A DNA stretch of 64,000 nucleotides from Rhodobacter sp. 24-YEA-8 (GCF_900105075.1 NZ_FNSK01000001.1:1997001-2061000), one strand, 5' to 3'. Shown: positions 8,254-17,891, counted from the stretch's first letter. Notes: a model not told the origin generated them from the sequence alone. Numbers and translations are program-made.

Positions 8254-9477
8254 TCAACCTTTGACGGCTTTCACCGCGTCAAGCACCGCCATTGCCAGAT
8301 AGTCCAGGTCCTCGCGGCTGAGCCGCACCGGCAGCCGCATATCGCAGGCCCGCATCAGCATCGCCCTGGTCATCGGCAGCTCGGGCGTCTCGCCAAGGAA
8401 CTGCCAGTTCCAGAAGGCCCGTGCATTGCCCTCGGAGAGGCCGAAAATCTGCACCGGCACACCACGCGTTTTCGCTTCGGCCTGGAATTCCCGCGCCTCG
8501 GTATCGCTCCATTCGCCGATCAGGCTGAACTGGATCGAATCCGGCGCGCGTTCCTCTGGCGCCAGTGCCTGCGGCACAGAGAGCCAGGGGCTTTCATTCA
8601 GCAGGAATGCCACATGGTCGTGATTGGCCCGGCCCTTCGTCACCCGATCCGCCAGCATCGGCAATTGCGGCCGGATCACTGCCGCCGATAGGTTCTGCAT
8701 CCGCACATTGTACAAAGGCAGCTTGTTCTGCCAATGGCCGAAGCTGTTTTGCAGCCCGCCATGTTTCTTCCAGTTTTCCTCATAGGCGCCCGACATGATG
8801 ATCGCGCGCGCCGCGAGTTCCGGATCATCGGTGATCATCATGCCACCTTCGCCGGCATTCACCATCTTGTAAGACTGAAAGCTGAAACAGCCCGCCTTGC
8901 CGATCGTTCCCAGCTTCTTCCCGTGCCAGAGTGTGCCAAGGCTATGGGCCGCATCCTCGATCACCGGGATACCCGCCGCATCGGCAAGCTGGCAGATGGC
9001 ATCCATATCCGAGGTATGGCCGCGCATATGGCTGATCAGCACCGCATCGGCATCGGCAAGTTTCGCTTTGAAATCAGCGATATCGAGACGCATATCCTGG
9101 CCCACTTCGACCAGAACCGGCACGCATTCCGCATGTACAACGGCCGAGGGCACCGCCGCAAAGGTAAAGGCCGGGATCAGCACTTTCGCACCGGGTTTCA
9201 GATCCAGCGCTTTCATCGTCAGGAAGAGCGCCGCTGAACAGGAGGACACGGCGAGGGCATATTTCGCGCCCAGAAGTTCGGCGAATTCGGCTTCCAGCAG
9301 CGCGACCGGCGCGTCTTTCGGCGCATTGTAGCGGAAGAGGTCGGCCGATTGCAGCAGCTCCTCGATCGCCGCACGGGCCGCCGCCGGGATCGGCTCTGCT
9401 TCATGCAGATCGGGGGCGTTGTGGGCGTTCATACGGGGGGTGTCTTCGATCACCGGGTTCTGACCATCGGCAGCCAT
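8254..9477 (-). CDS. DegT/DnrJ/EryC1/StrS-family aminotransferase
   Basis: A 407-residue PLP-dependent fold-type I enzyme of the DegT/DnrJ/EryC1/StrS family, which usually transaminates keto-sugars during surface polysaccharide or antibiotic-sugar synthesis. Visible motifs are ALAVSSCSAALFLTMKAL (cofactor phosphate region), GIPVIEDAAHSLG (Asp contacting the PLP ring nitrogen) and SFQSYKMVNAGEGG with the Schiff-base lysine. A start at 9477 has AGGA nine bases upstream; MNAHN at 9432 is an alternative. No other sugar-biosynthesis gene is adjacent, so the substrate cannot be inferred. It is convergent with the lysR gene. Confidence 0.92.
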   Translation of the reverse strand: MAADGQNPVIEDTPRMNAHNAPDLHEAEPIPAAARAAIEELLQSADLFRYNAPKDAPVALLEAEFAELLGAKYALAVSSCSAALFLTMKALDLKPGAKVLIPAFTFAAVPSAVVHAECVPVLVEVGQDMRLDIADFKAKLADADAVLISHMRGHTSDMDAICQLADAAGIPVIEDAAHSLGTLWHGKKLGTIGKAGCFSFQSYKMVNAGEGGMMITDDPELAARAIIMSGAYEENWKKHGGLQNSFGHWQNKLPLYNVRMQNLSAAVIRPQLPMLADRVTKGRANHDHVAFLLNESPWLSVPQALAPEERAPDSIQFSLIGEWSDTEAREFQAEAKTRGVPVQIFGLSEGNARAFWNWQFLGETPELPMTRAMLMRACDMRLPVRLSREDLDYLAMAVLDAVKAVKG

Positions 9478-9626
9478 GTTCAGCTTTCCTGAAAACTCTC
9501 TTCAGGAAGCATTTAAACCCGCGCCTTGCGACATGCCAGTGACGAATTTTTAACTGGCCGGTTTCCGCCAGTCTTTTCTCCTCTCGCGCATGCTGAAAAG
9601 GGAAAGATTTACCCTTCCCTCATCCC

Positions 9627-10199
9627 TCAGCCTGTTCTGGCCGGAGCCGATGCGCCGCCCTGCACGGCCACTGCACGGGCCGCAAGATGCTCCAGCACTT
9701 CGACCAGCTCAGCCCAGGCGCTGCGTGCCATGGACCGAAACACCCGGATATGAAATTCCGTCTCGCCTTCGCGCAGGATGATTGCCGGGATATGGTTCAG
9801 CCCGGTCCGGACCACATGACCAATCGGGAAAGCTGCGAGCCGCAGATCCGGCGTGACCAGCCGCGCAAGCGCCGCCTCACCGCCCGCCCCCGCAAGCGAG
9901 AAGCCGGCCCAGGCGCCGGACTGATCGGTCACCGCTGCCGCCAGCCCCTCGGGCGGGCGCCCGCCGAGGAGGAAGGCCTGATCGCGCCCGGTCCAGATCA
10001 GGCTGAGGTCCCCGGCACTGTTGCTGCGCCCCGGCGCCGGAAATTCAAGCCCGAGGGTCGCCAGCGCGGGCGTAAGATCCTCGCCCGGAAAGGGCGCAAT
10101 CGACCAGACCGGCGAGGGTGGCAGCACAGAAAGCACCAGCCCCGCCCGTGTCACCGGCCCCTGCCCGTCCAGCGCCGCTTTTGCGATCAGTTCAGCCAC
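9627..10199 (-). CDS. soxG: Sarcosine oxidase gamma subunit
   Basis: A 190-residue gamma subunit of heterotetrameric sarcosine oxidase, a weakly conserved small subunit that packs against the alpha subunit. It matches the family in length, in its GcvT-like fold features (DLSLIWTGRDQAFLLGG, FHIRVFRSMARSAWAELVEVLEHLA) and in its place as last gene of the operon. The start is taken as GTG 10199 because GGAGG ends eight bases upstream and the codon overlaps the soxA stop by eight bases; ATG 10214 in the same frame lacks such a site. A further upstream extension to 10313 runs through soxA and is unlikely. Confidence 0.88.
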   Translation of the reverse strand: MAELIAKAALDGQGPVTRAGLVLSVLPPSPVWSIAPFPGEDLTPALATLGLEFPAPGRSNSAGDLSLIWTGRDQAFLLGGRPPEGLAAAVTDQSGAWAGFSLAGAGGEAALARLVTPDLRLAAFPIGHVVRTGLNHIPAIILREGETEFHIRVFRSMARSAWAELVEVLEHLAARAVAVQGGASAPARTG

Positions 10200-13119
10200 G
10201 CATCCGCCCTCCATCCGCGTCGAAGAACACCGGATGGGTGACTTCGCATTCCACATCAATGCCGCGCAGATGGTCGACCAGCCGGATCTTCTCGCCATGC
10301 CGTGCGCGGCCATCGGTCAGAAAGGCCAGCCCGAGCCAGCTGTCGAGCGTCGGCGACCAGCAAACCGAGGTGACATAGCCCTGGTCATTCTCACGCTCGA
10401 CGGCAAAACCCGGGCGGAAGAGATGCGCGCCGGCGGAAATGGCCCCGGAAGCCTTCAGCCCGACCAGCTGTTCGCGTTCGGGCCCCCAGAGGCCGGGGCG
10501 CTGGCTTGCCGCGCGACCGATGCAATCCTTCTTCGTGCTGACCATGGCCCCAAGGCCGACATCATCAGCCGAGACCCGGCCATGGATCTCGGCATGGGTC
10601 AGGAAGCCCTTCTCGATCCGGAGCACATTCAGCGCCTCCATCCCGTAGGGGCCGCCGCCCATGGTCTCGGCCCGGGCGACCAGGTCACGAAACAGCGCCT
10701 CGCCGTAATCGACCGGCACCGCCAGCTCATAGCCTTCCTCGCCGGAAAACGAGATACGGAACAGCCGCGCCTCCACCCCGCCGACCGTGACCGGCCGGAC
10801 CCCCATGAAGGGCAGATCGCCCAAAGGCTGATCCAGCACCGTGTCGATCAGCGCGCGCGCCTTCGGGCCGGCAATGGCGAATTGCGCGAAGGCCTCGGTG
10901 ACCGAGATCACCCGCAGCTTCCAGGTCGCGCAAAAGGCCTGCTGCACGAAATCGAGATGGCGCATCACCTGGCCCGCCGCGGTCGTGGTGGTTGTCATCA
11001 GATAGTGGGTCTCTGACAGGCGCGCCGATGTGCCGTCATCCATGACAAGCCCGTCCTCGCGCAGCATCAGCCCGTAGCGGACCTTGCCGACCGGCAAGGT
11101 GCTGAAGGTATTGGTATAAACGAAATCGAGAAACCGCCCCGCATCCGGCCCCTGAATGTCGATCTTGCCAAGCGTCGAGACATCACAGACCCCGACCGCA
11201 CCGCGCACCATGCGAACCTCGCGGTCGCAGGCCTCGCGCCAGGTCGTTTCGCCCGGTTTCGGGAAGTAGGAGGGGCGATACCAGAGCCCGGCCTCGATCA
11301 TCGGCGCCAGCCGGTCGCGCGATGCCTGGTCCGAGGTCAGGAACCGCTCGGGCGCGAAGCCTTTTGCGCGCCCCCCCGCCCCCATCGCGGCAATGGAAAC
11401 CGGCACATAGGGCGGGCGGAAAGTGGTCGTCCCGGTTTCCGGGATGCCACGTCCGGTCGCATCCGCCAGCACCGCCAGCGCCGCCACATTCGAATTTTTG
11501 CCCTGATCCGGCGCCATGCCTTGCGTCGTGTAGCGCTTCATATGCTCGACGCTGGCGAAATTCTCCTGGGCCGAGAGCTGCACATCCTTGACCGTCACAT
11601 CATTGGCAAAGTCGAGCCAGGCGCGGCCATTGCGGCCCTTTGCGCCCTCGACCGACCAGATCGCGCGATGGGTATAGGGCGTGTCTTCTGCCGCCGGCAC
11701 AGCCAGATCCGGCGCCCGCAGATCAAGCGCCGCCAGCGCCTGCTCTGCGACCAGCCTGCCTGCCGTCAGTGCGCCATGGGTCGAGAAAGACCCATTCGCA
11801 GCACCTGCCGCAGCAAGCCCCGGCACCGCAGCTTCGACCGGCACGAAAGCCGCGATCTCCTCCGACCAGCGCGGGCGGCTGTTCATATGGCAGGTCAGGT
11901 GCAGGCCCGGGTTCCAGCCGCCCGAAACCGCAAGACAATCGGTCTCGATCCGGAAGGTCTCGGACCCTTTCCTGACGGTGATCGCCTGCAAAGCGTGGCG
12001 GCCTTTGGTGTCGATCACCACTGCACCGGCATGGACCGGGCAATCCTCGACCACCGAAACATCTTCCCTCGGGTCGATGATCGCTGCGACCTGGACGCCT
12101 GCCGCCATCAGATCGCGGGCGGTCTGGCGGGCCTGGTCATTGGCAGCGAACAGCGTCACGCGCTTGCCCGGCGCCACGCCAAAGCGGTTCAGATAGGTCC
12201 GCACCGCCGAGGCCAGCATGATCCCGGGGCGGTCATTCATCGGAAAAGCGATATGGCGTTCCTGCGCCCCGCTGGTCAGCACCGCGCGCCTGGCCACGAT
12301 GCGCCAGAAGCATTCACGCGGCAGATTGGGCCGGGGCGAGCGGTGGAGACCCACGCGTTCAAGCGCGCCATAAGTGCCGTTGTCATAGGCGCCGGTCACG
12401 GTTGTCCGGGTCATGATGCGGACATTGGGCATAGCGCGCAGCTCTGCCTCGACCGTATGCACCCATTGCGCCGCCGGATCGCCGCCGATCAGCCCGCCAT
12501 CCGAGATCAGGCGTCCACCGGTCAGGGGCTGTTCCTCGGCCAGGATCACATCGGCCCCGGCCCGCGCGGCAGTCAGCGCGGCCATCAGCCCCGCCGGCCC
12601 CGCCCCGATCACCAGGAGGTCACAATGCGCCCAGGCTTTCTCATAGACGCCCTCGTCATGGGCCTTTGCGAGGCTGCCAAGCCCGGCTGCACGGCGGATG
12701 ACAGGCTCGTAAAGCCCCTCCCAGAAATGGCGCGGCCACATGAAGGTTTTGTAGTAGAAACCGGCGCTGAGAAAGGGCGAGACAAGATCATTCACCGCCA
12801 TCAGATCCTGGCGCAGGCTGCCAAGCCGGTTCTGGCTGCGGCTTTCCAGCCCGTCGAAAATCTCTTGCATCGTGGCGCGGGTATTGGGGGTGCGCGAGGT
12901 CTTGCCGATCACCTCGACCAGCGCATTCGGCTCTTCCGAGCCTGCCGTCAGCAGGCCGCGCGGGCGGTGATATTTGAACGAACGCCCGAAGAGCTTTACC
13001 CCATTCGCGAGCAAAGCCGAGGCAAGCGTGTCGCCGCGAAAACCGCGATAGTCGCGGCCGTCAAAGCGGAATGACACCTCGCGGGTGCGGTCGATGATGC
13101 CTTTGCCCTCAAGCCTCAT
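10192..13119 (-). CDS. soxA: Sarcosine oxidase alpha subunit
   Basis: A 975-residue alpha subunit of tetrameric sarcosine oxidase, which oxidatively demethylates sarcosine to glycine with transfer of the one-carbon unit to tetrahydrofolate. The N-terminus holds a ferredoxin-like 2Fe-2S-fold remnant (FRFDGRDYRGFRGDTLASALLANG, FKYHRPRGLL) followed by the dinucleotide-binding VIGAGPAGLMAALTAARAGADV for NAD. The C-terminal third resembles the aminomethyltransferase GcvT (folate site; CDVSTLGKIDIQGPDAGRFLDF, FSGEEGYELAVPVDYGEALF). ATG 13119 gives the family length; the open frame upstream to 13380 overlaps soxD and is ignored. It overlaps soxD by 11 and soxG by 8 bases, which shows tight coupling. 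Confidence 0.96.
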   Translation of the reverse strand: MRLEGKGIIDRTREVSFRFDGRDYRGFRGDTLASALLANGVKLFGRSFKYHRPRGLLTAGSEEPNALVEVIGKTSRTPNTRATMQEIFDGLESRSQNRLGSLRQDLMAVNDLVSPFLSAGFYYKTFMWPRHFWEGLYEPVIRRAAGLGSLAKAHDEGVYEKAWAHCDLLVIGAGPAGLMAALTAARAGADVILAEEQPLTGGRLISDGGLIGGDPAAQWVHTVEAELRAMPNVRIMTRTTVTGAYDNGTYGALERVGLHRSPRPNLPRECFWRIVARRAVLTSGAQERHIAFPMNDRPGIMLASAVRTYLNRFGVAPGKRVTLFAANDQARQTARDLMAAGVQVAAIIDPREDVSVVEDCPVHAGAVVIDTKGRHALQAITVRKGSETFRIETDCLAVSGGWNPGLHLTCHMNSRPRWSEEIAAFVPVEAAVPGLAAAGAANGSFSTHGALTAGRLVAEQALAALDLRAPDLAVPAAEDTPYTHRAIWSVEGAKGRNGRAWLDFANDVTVKDVQLSAQENFASVEHMKRYTTQGMAPDQGKNSNVAALAVLADATGRGIPETGTTTFRPPYVPVSIAAMGAGGRAKGFAPERFLTSDQASRDRLAPMIEAGLWYRPSYFPKPGETTWREACDREVRMVRGAVGVCDVSTLGKIDIQGPDAGRFLDFVYTNTFSTLPVGKVRYGLMLREDGLVMDDGTSARLSETHYLMTTTTTAAGQVMRHLDFVQQAFCATWKLRVISVTEAFAQFAIAGPKARALIDTVLDQPLGDLPFMGVRPVTVGGVEARLFRISFSGEEGYELAVPVDYGEALFRDLVARAETMGGGPYGMEALNVLRIEKGFLTHAEIHGRVSADDVGLGAMVSTKKDCIGRAASQRPGLWGPEREQLVGLKASGAISAGAHLFRPGFAVERENDQGYVTSVCWSPTLDSWLGLAFLTDGRARHGEKIRLVDHLRGIDVECEVTHPVFFDADGGRMRG

Positions 13120-13402
13120 CGCGCGCTCCTTTGCGGGCGGCGACCAGCTCGACCCCGGTGATTTCATGGGTGACCGTGTTGCGGCTGACAAGCAGCCAGG
13201 CGGCGCAGCCCTGGTCGTGATACCACAGATCGCGGGTCGGACCGGCGGGGTTGTCGCGCAGATGCAGGTAATTGTCCCAGGCCCCGCCTGGCGAAAGATC
13301 GGGCGCGCCGTCCGGGCCCGGGCGGTGGAGGTAATCCTCCGCCCCGTAATAAGTGAATTCACGGCGGTCGCGGGGGCCACAAAGGGGGCAGGTCAGTCTC
13401 AC
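13109..13402 (-). CDS. soxD: Sarcosine oxidase delta subunit
   Basis: A 97-residue delta subunit. It carries the family's zinc-binding CPLCGPRDRREFTYYG near the N-terminus and LRDNPAGPTRDLWYHDQGCAAWLLVSRNT. It binds Zn and stabilises the alpha subunit. The start is GTG 13402 with GGAG eight bases before it; upstream residues in the open frame are proline-rich noise. It is unusual that soxD does not directly follow soxB: about 1 kb with another gene lies between them. Confidence 0.95.
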   Translation of the reverse strand: MRLTCPLCGPRDRREFTYYGAEDYLHRPGPDGAPDLSPGGAWDNYLHLRDNPAGPTRDLWYHDQGCAAWLLVSRNTVTHEITGVELVAARKGARDEA

Positions 13403-13451
13403 GTCAGGCACTCCGCAAAGGGCGGCAGGGATGATGGAAGGGGGCGGAAAA

Positions 13452-13515
13452 GGGGGCACAGCCCCCCGGCCCTCGCGGGCACCACCCCGGGATATTTCCG
13501 GGCAGTAAATGAAAG
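13452..13515. repeat. GC-hairpin plus CCGGGATATTT element, copy A
   Basis: On the plus strand this reads a G-run/C-run hairpin (GGGGGCACAGCCCCCC), then CCCTCGCGGG, then CCCCGGGATATTT, and ends with CAG and ATGAA. A copy with the same order of parts lies after glpX (23888-23950), and the hairpin half recurs at 34935-34970. It fills the gap between soxD and the secreted hypothetical gene. Confidence 0.7.
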
Positions 13516-13528
13516 GAGTGGCATCGGT

Positions 13529-14047
13529 TTACTCCCAGGGCGGGCAGGCAGAAGCCGGCGCGCGGGTCAGGCGATAGATGGTTTTGGCGCTGCCGGCTTC
13601 CGCCAGATCGCTGAGCCCGCCGCAGCCTGTCTCGTCTCCGACATCAGGAACCTCCAGCGTGAAACTGCTGGTCTCGATTTCGAGACTGTCGCCGCGCGCG
13701 CTGCGGATGGTGAAATTGCCGCCATCGCATTCCACCTGGCAGGTGGTTTTGCCGCCACTCTCGCCGCAGAAAGCCGCCTGGCGGAAGCTGTGTTTCGAAA
13801 ACCCTTCGCTGCGGGCGCGGCCCTGGTCGCTGAAGCGGCCGGTCACGATGGCCGAGATAAATCCGTTCCCCCAGGGGTCGGGGCCGAGGCTGATCCGCAG
13901 CGCGGCGATATGTTGTTTTGGCGTCTTTGCGAGGTGGTCAGCGGTATAGTCGCGGGCAAAACAGCCCTGCGGGATCCGGGCCCCGGCCGGCGTCACAGCA
14001 GCGGATGCGGTCAGGGCGGCAAGGGTAAGACCGGTCAGAAGGCGCAT
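13529..14047 (-). CDS. Secreted hypothetical protein
   Basis: A 172-residue protein not recognised as any named family. The N-terminus is a good Sec signal peptide (MRLLTGLTLAALTASAAVTPAGA, cleavage after AGA), so it should be periplasmic or secreted. The mature part has six or more cysteines (for example GCFARDY, AAFCGESGGKTTCQVECDGG, ETGCGGL) that could form disulfides. ATG 14047 has GGAG nine bases upstream; an ATG at 14056 abuts the ribosome site. The frame stays open upstream to 14443, but that part has no protein character. It sits between soxB and soxD on the same strand, which may be accidental insertion into the operon. Confidence 0.75.
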   Translation of the reverse strand: MRLLTGLTLAALTASAAVTPAGARIPQGCFARDYTADHLAKTPKQHIAALRISLGPDPWGNGFISAIVTGRFSDQGRARSEGFSKHSFRQAAFCGESGGKTTCQVECDGGNFTIRSARGDSLEIETSSFTLEVPDVGDETGCGGLSDLAEAGSAKTIYRLTRAPASACPPWE

Positions 14048-14439
14048 CTCAGTCATCTCCTTTACAAATCGCGGGATCGGGCGGCGTCGGGTCAGACGCG
14101 CCGCTTTCGGGCAGCGAAGGGCCGGAGACCGCCCGCTTAACACGATGTTCCGGTTCACCACGCGAAAGCACAAAGCCGGCAAGGCGCAGCCTGCCCGATC
14201 ACGCGCGCCCCCTGCTTTGGGAAAGGTTTCAGCCATGTCAGCGCGCAGCGGAGCCCCTGCCGGACGCCCCCTCTCACGCAGGTGTTGCCGCGCGGCACAG
14301 GCGGAATCTGCCCCGCCAGGCCGCAGATGCAAGGGGTCTGGCAGCACATCGCCCGGGCAAATCTCCGCGCGGGCGCGCGTCAGAGCCGGGCCTGCCACCA
14401 TCACCGGCCCGGGGGCGGCGATCTTATGCAGGCGCCCGC
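14048..14439. other. Gap between soxB and the secreted gene
   Basis: About 390 bases. The minus-strand frame of the secreted gene stays open here from a TTG overlapping the soxB stop, but its translation is arginine/proline/alanine-rich with no motif. Cysteine clusters in another minus frame (around 14230-14349) also match nothing I know. I see no gene. Confidence 0.5.
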
Positions 14440-15690
14440 TCAATGCAGGTTATGCTGGCTGCCGGTGCCTTCCTCATCGAGGAGATGCCCGGTCGCGAAA
14501 CGGTTCAGACGGAAGCGGCGGGCGAATTCATGGCTTTCACCGGTGGCCATCAGATGCGCCATGCACCAACCCGAGGCGGGCACCGCTTTGAAACCGCCAT
14601 AGTTCCAGCCGCAATCAAGGAACAGCCCGTCGATATGGGTCTTGTCGATGATCGGCGAGCCGTCAGGCGTCATATCCATCACGCCGCCCCAGGACCTGAG
14701 CACCTTTGCCCGCCCGATCATCGGCATCAGCGTCATGCCGGCCTCCATCACATGTTCGACCATGGGCAGATTGCCGCGCTGCGCATATGAGGTGTAGAAA
14801 TCCAGGTCGCCGCCAAAGACAAGCCCGCCCTTATCGGACTGGCTGATATAGAAATGGCCCATGCCAAAACTGATCACATGATCGATCACCGGCTTCAGCC
14901 CCTCGGTGACAAAGGCCTGGAGGATATGGCTTTCCACCGGCAGCCGCATCCCCGCCATCGCCGCCACCTGCCCCGACCGCCCGGCGGTGATGATCGCGAC
15001 CTTATCGGCGCGGATCACACCGCGCGTGGTCTGGACGCCGCGCACGCGGCCGCCCTCCACATCGATGCCGGTCACTTCGCAATTCTGGATCAGATCGACG
15101 CCGCGCCGGTCGGCGGCGCGGGCATAGCCCCAGGCCACCGCATCATGGCGGGCGGTGCCGCCCCGCGGATGCAACAGCCCGCCATAGATCGGAAAGCGGG
15201 TCTGTTCGAAATCAAGGTAAGGCAGCATATCGCGCACGCCGTCCCGGTCCAGCAGCACCGCATCATCGCCCTGGTTGATCATCGCATTGCCGCGCCGCAC
15301 GAAGGCATCGCGCTGGCCGTCGGAATGGAAGAGATTGATCAGCCCGCGCTGGCTGTGCATGACGTTATAATTGAGATCAGCTTCCAGCCCTTCCCAGAGC
15401 TTCAGGCTGTGCGAATAGAATTCGGAATTGCCGGGCAGAAAATAATTCGCGCGCACGATGGTGGTGTTGCGCCCGATATTGCCGCCGCCGAGATAGCCTT
15501 TTTCCAGCACCGCAATATTGGTCATGCCGTGGTTTTTCGCGAGATAATATGCGGTTGCCAGCCCGTGACCGCCGCCGCCAATGATCACCGCGTCATAATG
15601 CGGCTTCGGGTCGGGCTGGCGCCAGACCGGCTTCCAGCCGCGATTGCCGCGCAGCCCCTCAAGAATGACTTTCCAGCCGGAGTAACGCAT
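14440..15690 (-). CDS. soxB: Sarcosine oxidase beta subunit
   Basis: A 416-residue beta subunit of tetrameric sarcosine oxidase, the DAO-fold subunit that binds FAD and covalent FMN and performs sarcosine oxidation. The FAD-binding motif is DAVIIGGGGHGLATAYYLAKNHG with ALEKGYLGGGNIGRNTTI-like continuation. The C-terminal block DGSPIIDKTHIDGLFLDCGWNYGGFKAVPASG is typical of the family. The start MRYSGWKVILEGLRGN matches relatives. It is the first gene of the sox operon, and no promoter was identified with confidence in the 270 bases upstream. Confidence 0.96.
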   Translation of the reverse strand: MRYSGWKVILEGLRGNRGWKPVWRQPDPKPHYDAVIIGGGGHGLATAYYLAKNHGMTNIAVLEKGYLGGGNIGRNTTIVRANYFLPGNSEFYSHSLKLWEGLEADLNYNVMHSQRGLINLFHSDGQRDAFVRRGNAMINQGDDAVLLDRDGVRDMLPYLDFEQTRFPIYGGLLHPRGGTARHDAVAWGYARAADRRGVDLIQNCEVTGIDVEGGRVRGVQTTRGVIRADKVAIITAGRSGQVAAMAGMRLPVESHILQAFVTEGLKPVIDHVISFGMGHFYISQSDKGGLVFGGDLDFYTSYAQRGNLPMVEHVMEAGMTLMPMIGRAKVLRSWGGVMDMTPDGSPIIDKTHIDGLFLDCGWNYGGFKAVPASGWCMAHLMATGESHEFARRFRLNRFATGHLLDEEGTGSQHNLH

Positions 15691-15961
15691 CAGACACCTC
15701 GGGAATCTCTGCCCCTATCAGACAGCGAAGCCGGCAGAATTACAACGCCCGGGCTCTGCCATGCCCTGGCACCAGGGGCCCTTTGGCATGACGCTGCCTT
15801 ATTTGGCCGGGCCCGGGCCGTTCTTTTGATCGCTGCGCCGGTTTCTGCCCGTGCTGCTCACCGGAAGCGGCCAGGTGAGGCCGGCACCAGATCGCCTTCA
15901 CCCGGAGCCAGCCCGGGAGTTCGATACCGACGATCCGGGGCCCATGTCGCACCCGGATAAC

Positions 15962-15988
15962 AAAAAAGGCTGGGCGTGATGCCCGGCC
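15962..15988 (-). terminator. Terminator of glutamate dehydrogenase gene
   Basis: On the minus strand, GGCCGGGC-ATCAC-GCCCAGCC (one G-U pair) is followed by TTTTTTG, 28 bases beyond the gdh stop. The remaining 270 bases between this and soxB (15691-15961) hold no gene that I can support. Confidence 0.85.
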
Positions 15989-16015
15989 CCCTGTCAGAGA
16001 TCCATCAGACCAAGG

Positions 16016-17449
16016 TCAGAGCCCCTTGGACCGGTAGGTCTTGGCCACGCGGTCGATGGCGACGATATAGGCCGCGGTGCGCAGATCCTCGACATCCTCG
16101 CGGCCGTGCCAGACCTCGCGCATTGACTGATAGGCGGTGCGCATCGTGTCATCGAGACCCGAGCGCACCAGCGCCAGCTCGTCCGAGCCGGTCAGGAAGC
16201 GTTCTTTGAAATCATCCGACAGCGTCCAGCCAAGGCCCTTATCGGCCGAGAGCTGCTCCAGTTCTTCGACCAGCAGGCGCGAGCGCGCCTCTTCTGCCCG
16301 GCGCTGCATGCGGCCGAAACGGATATGCGAGAGGTTCTTGACCCATTCGAAATAGCTGACCGTCACACCACCGGCATTGGCATACATATCCGGGATGATG
16401 ATCTTGCCCTTATGGCGCAGGATCTCGTCGCCGCCAAAGGTGATCGGCCCATTCGCCGCCTCGATGATCAGCGGCGCGCGGATGCGGTCGGCATTCGACT
16501 TGTTGATCACCCCCTCCATCGCGGCAGGGATCAGAATATCGCATGCGGCTTCCAGCACCGAGGCACCATCCTCGATGAAATTGCCGCCGGGGAAGCCCTT
16601 CACGCCCCCATTGCGGGCGATCCAGTCGCGCACCGCATCGACATCAAGGCCCTTTTCATCGGTCAGCGCGCCGTCGCGTTCGATGATGCCGATGATCTTG
16701 CAGCCATCCTCGCCCGAGAGGAATTTCGCCGCGTGATAGCCCACATTGCCAAGCCCCTGAACGATCACGGTCTTGCCCTGCAGGCCGCCTTTCAGCCCGG
16801 TCAGTGCCACATCGCCAGGATGGCGGAAAAACTCGCGCAGGGCATATTGCACACCGCGCCCCGTGGCCTCGACCCGGCCCTGGATGCCGCCGGCATGGGG
16901 GGGCTTGCCGGTAACGCAGGCCTTGGCGTTGATATCGGTTGTGTTCATCCTGGCATATTGGTCGGCGATCCAGGCCATCTCACGCTCGCCCGTGCCCATG
17001 TCAGGCGCCGGCACGTTCTGCGCCGGATGGATCAGGTCGCGCTTGATCAGCTCATAGGCGAAACGGCGGGTGATCAGCTCCAGTTCATGCTCTTCCCACT
17101 GGCGCGGATCGACGCAGAGCCCGCCTTTCGATCCGCCGAACGGCGTCTCGACCAGGGCGCATTTATAGGTCATCAGCGCCGCCAGCGCCTCGACCTCGTC
17201 CTGGTGGACAGAAAGCGCGTAGCGGATGCCGCCCTTCACAGGTTCCATATGTTCGGAATGGACCGAGCGATAGCCGGTGAAGGTCTCGATCTTGCCGCGC
17301 AGCCGCACACCGAAACGCACCGTATAGGTCGAGTTGCAGACCCGGATCTTCTGCTCCAGCCCCGGAGAAAGATCCATCAGCCGCACCGCGCGGCTGAACA
17401 TCAGATCGACGGAATCGCGAAAGCTCGGCTCGTCGGCGGTCTGCAGCAT
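16016..17449 (-). CDS. gdhA: Glutamate dehydrogenase (Glu/Leu/Phe/Val family)
   Basis: A 477-residue glutamate dehydrogenase, converting glutamate to 2-oxoglutarate and ammonium with NAD(P). Visible features are KGGIRYALSVHQDEVEALAALMTYKCALVETPFGGSKGG (substrate site with catalytic Lys), the Rossmann motif VIVQGLGNVGYHAA and IIEAANGPITFGGDEIL. An extended C-terminal part (DFKERFLTGSDEL) matches the form common in Rhodobacteraceae. GGAGG is nine bases before ATG 17449, which is therefore chosen over ATGs at 17455 and 17488. The position upstream of the sox operon on the same strand fits nitrogen and methylamine-derived carbon use, but the terminator at 15962 separates them. Confidence 0.95.
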   Translation of the reverse strand: MLQTADEPSFRDSVDLMFSRAVRLMDLSPGLEQKIRVCNSTYTVRFGVRLRGKIETFTGYRSVHSEHMEPVKGGIRYALSVHQDEVEALAALMTYKCALVETPFGGSKGGLCVDPRQWEEHELELITRRFAYELIKRDLIHPAQNVPAPDMGTGEREMAWIADQYARMNTTDINAKACVTGKPPHAGGIQGRVEATGRGVQYALREFFRHPGDVALTGLKGGLQGKTVIVQGLGNVGYHAAKFLSGEDGCKIIGIIERDGALTDEKGLDVDAVRDWIARNGGVKGFPGGNFIEDGASVLEAACDILIPAAMEGVINKSNADRIRAPLIIEAANGPITFGGDEILRHKGKIIIPDMYANAGGVTVSYFEWVKNLSHIRFGRMQRRAEEARSRLLVEELEQLSADKGLGWTLSDDFKERFLTGSDELALVRSGLDDTMRTAYQSMREVWHGREDVEDLRTAAYIVAIDRVAKTYRSKGL

Positions 17450-17891
17450 CTTCATCTTCCTCCAGGGTGTGCCATGGCTTCCCGCCATGTTATCACAAGG
17501 TGACCGCTCTTTCCGCCTGACCCAAGGGCCAGAATGATCAAAAAACAGTCAGACCTGGACTGGTTGCAGCGTCTTTTCGTCAATGTGATTCGTATCAGCA
17601 GGTGTTTGTTAAAGGTTAATGCGCGAAAAACCTTTCTCAGGTTGTGCGGCGCTGTTCTCTCTCTCCGCACAATCCAAATTTGGGCAGGAACATCGTTTCT
17701 TTGCCACCGGAAAACCCGGGCCGGAACGAAGCTCCGCCACATTTCAGCCTGATGATTGAAGCAGTTTCACCGTGGGTCAGAGCGCCCCCGGTCCGCTGTT
17801 ATGTCCCGCAGGACGGTACCAGCTGCCGGCGGGATGGATTTTTAGTGGTAAACGAACCGGGCTGATGTGCGAACCGGGGCAACAGGGGCGT
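17450..17891. other. Divergent control region between gdhA and tad-like genes
   Basis: About 440 bases, locally AT-richer (17520-17650), without a supported gene. The frame of the VWA protein is open through the right part (from 17772), but the best ribosome site is at 17884. Promoters for both directions must lie here; no operator was recognised. Confidence 0.5.

Noticed and set aside
14145..14591. Plus-strand frame of 148 codons over the soxB end
   Set aside because: Antisense to a well-supported gene, with arginine-rich low-complexity translation.
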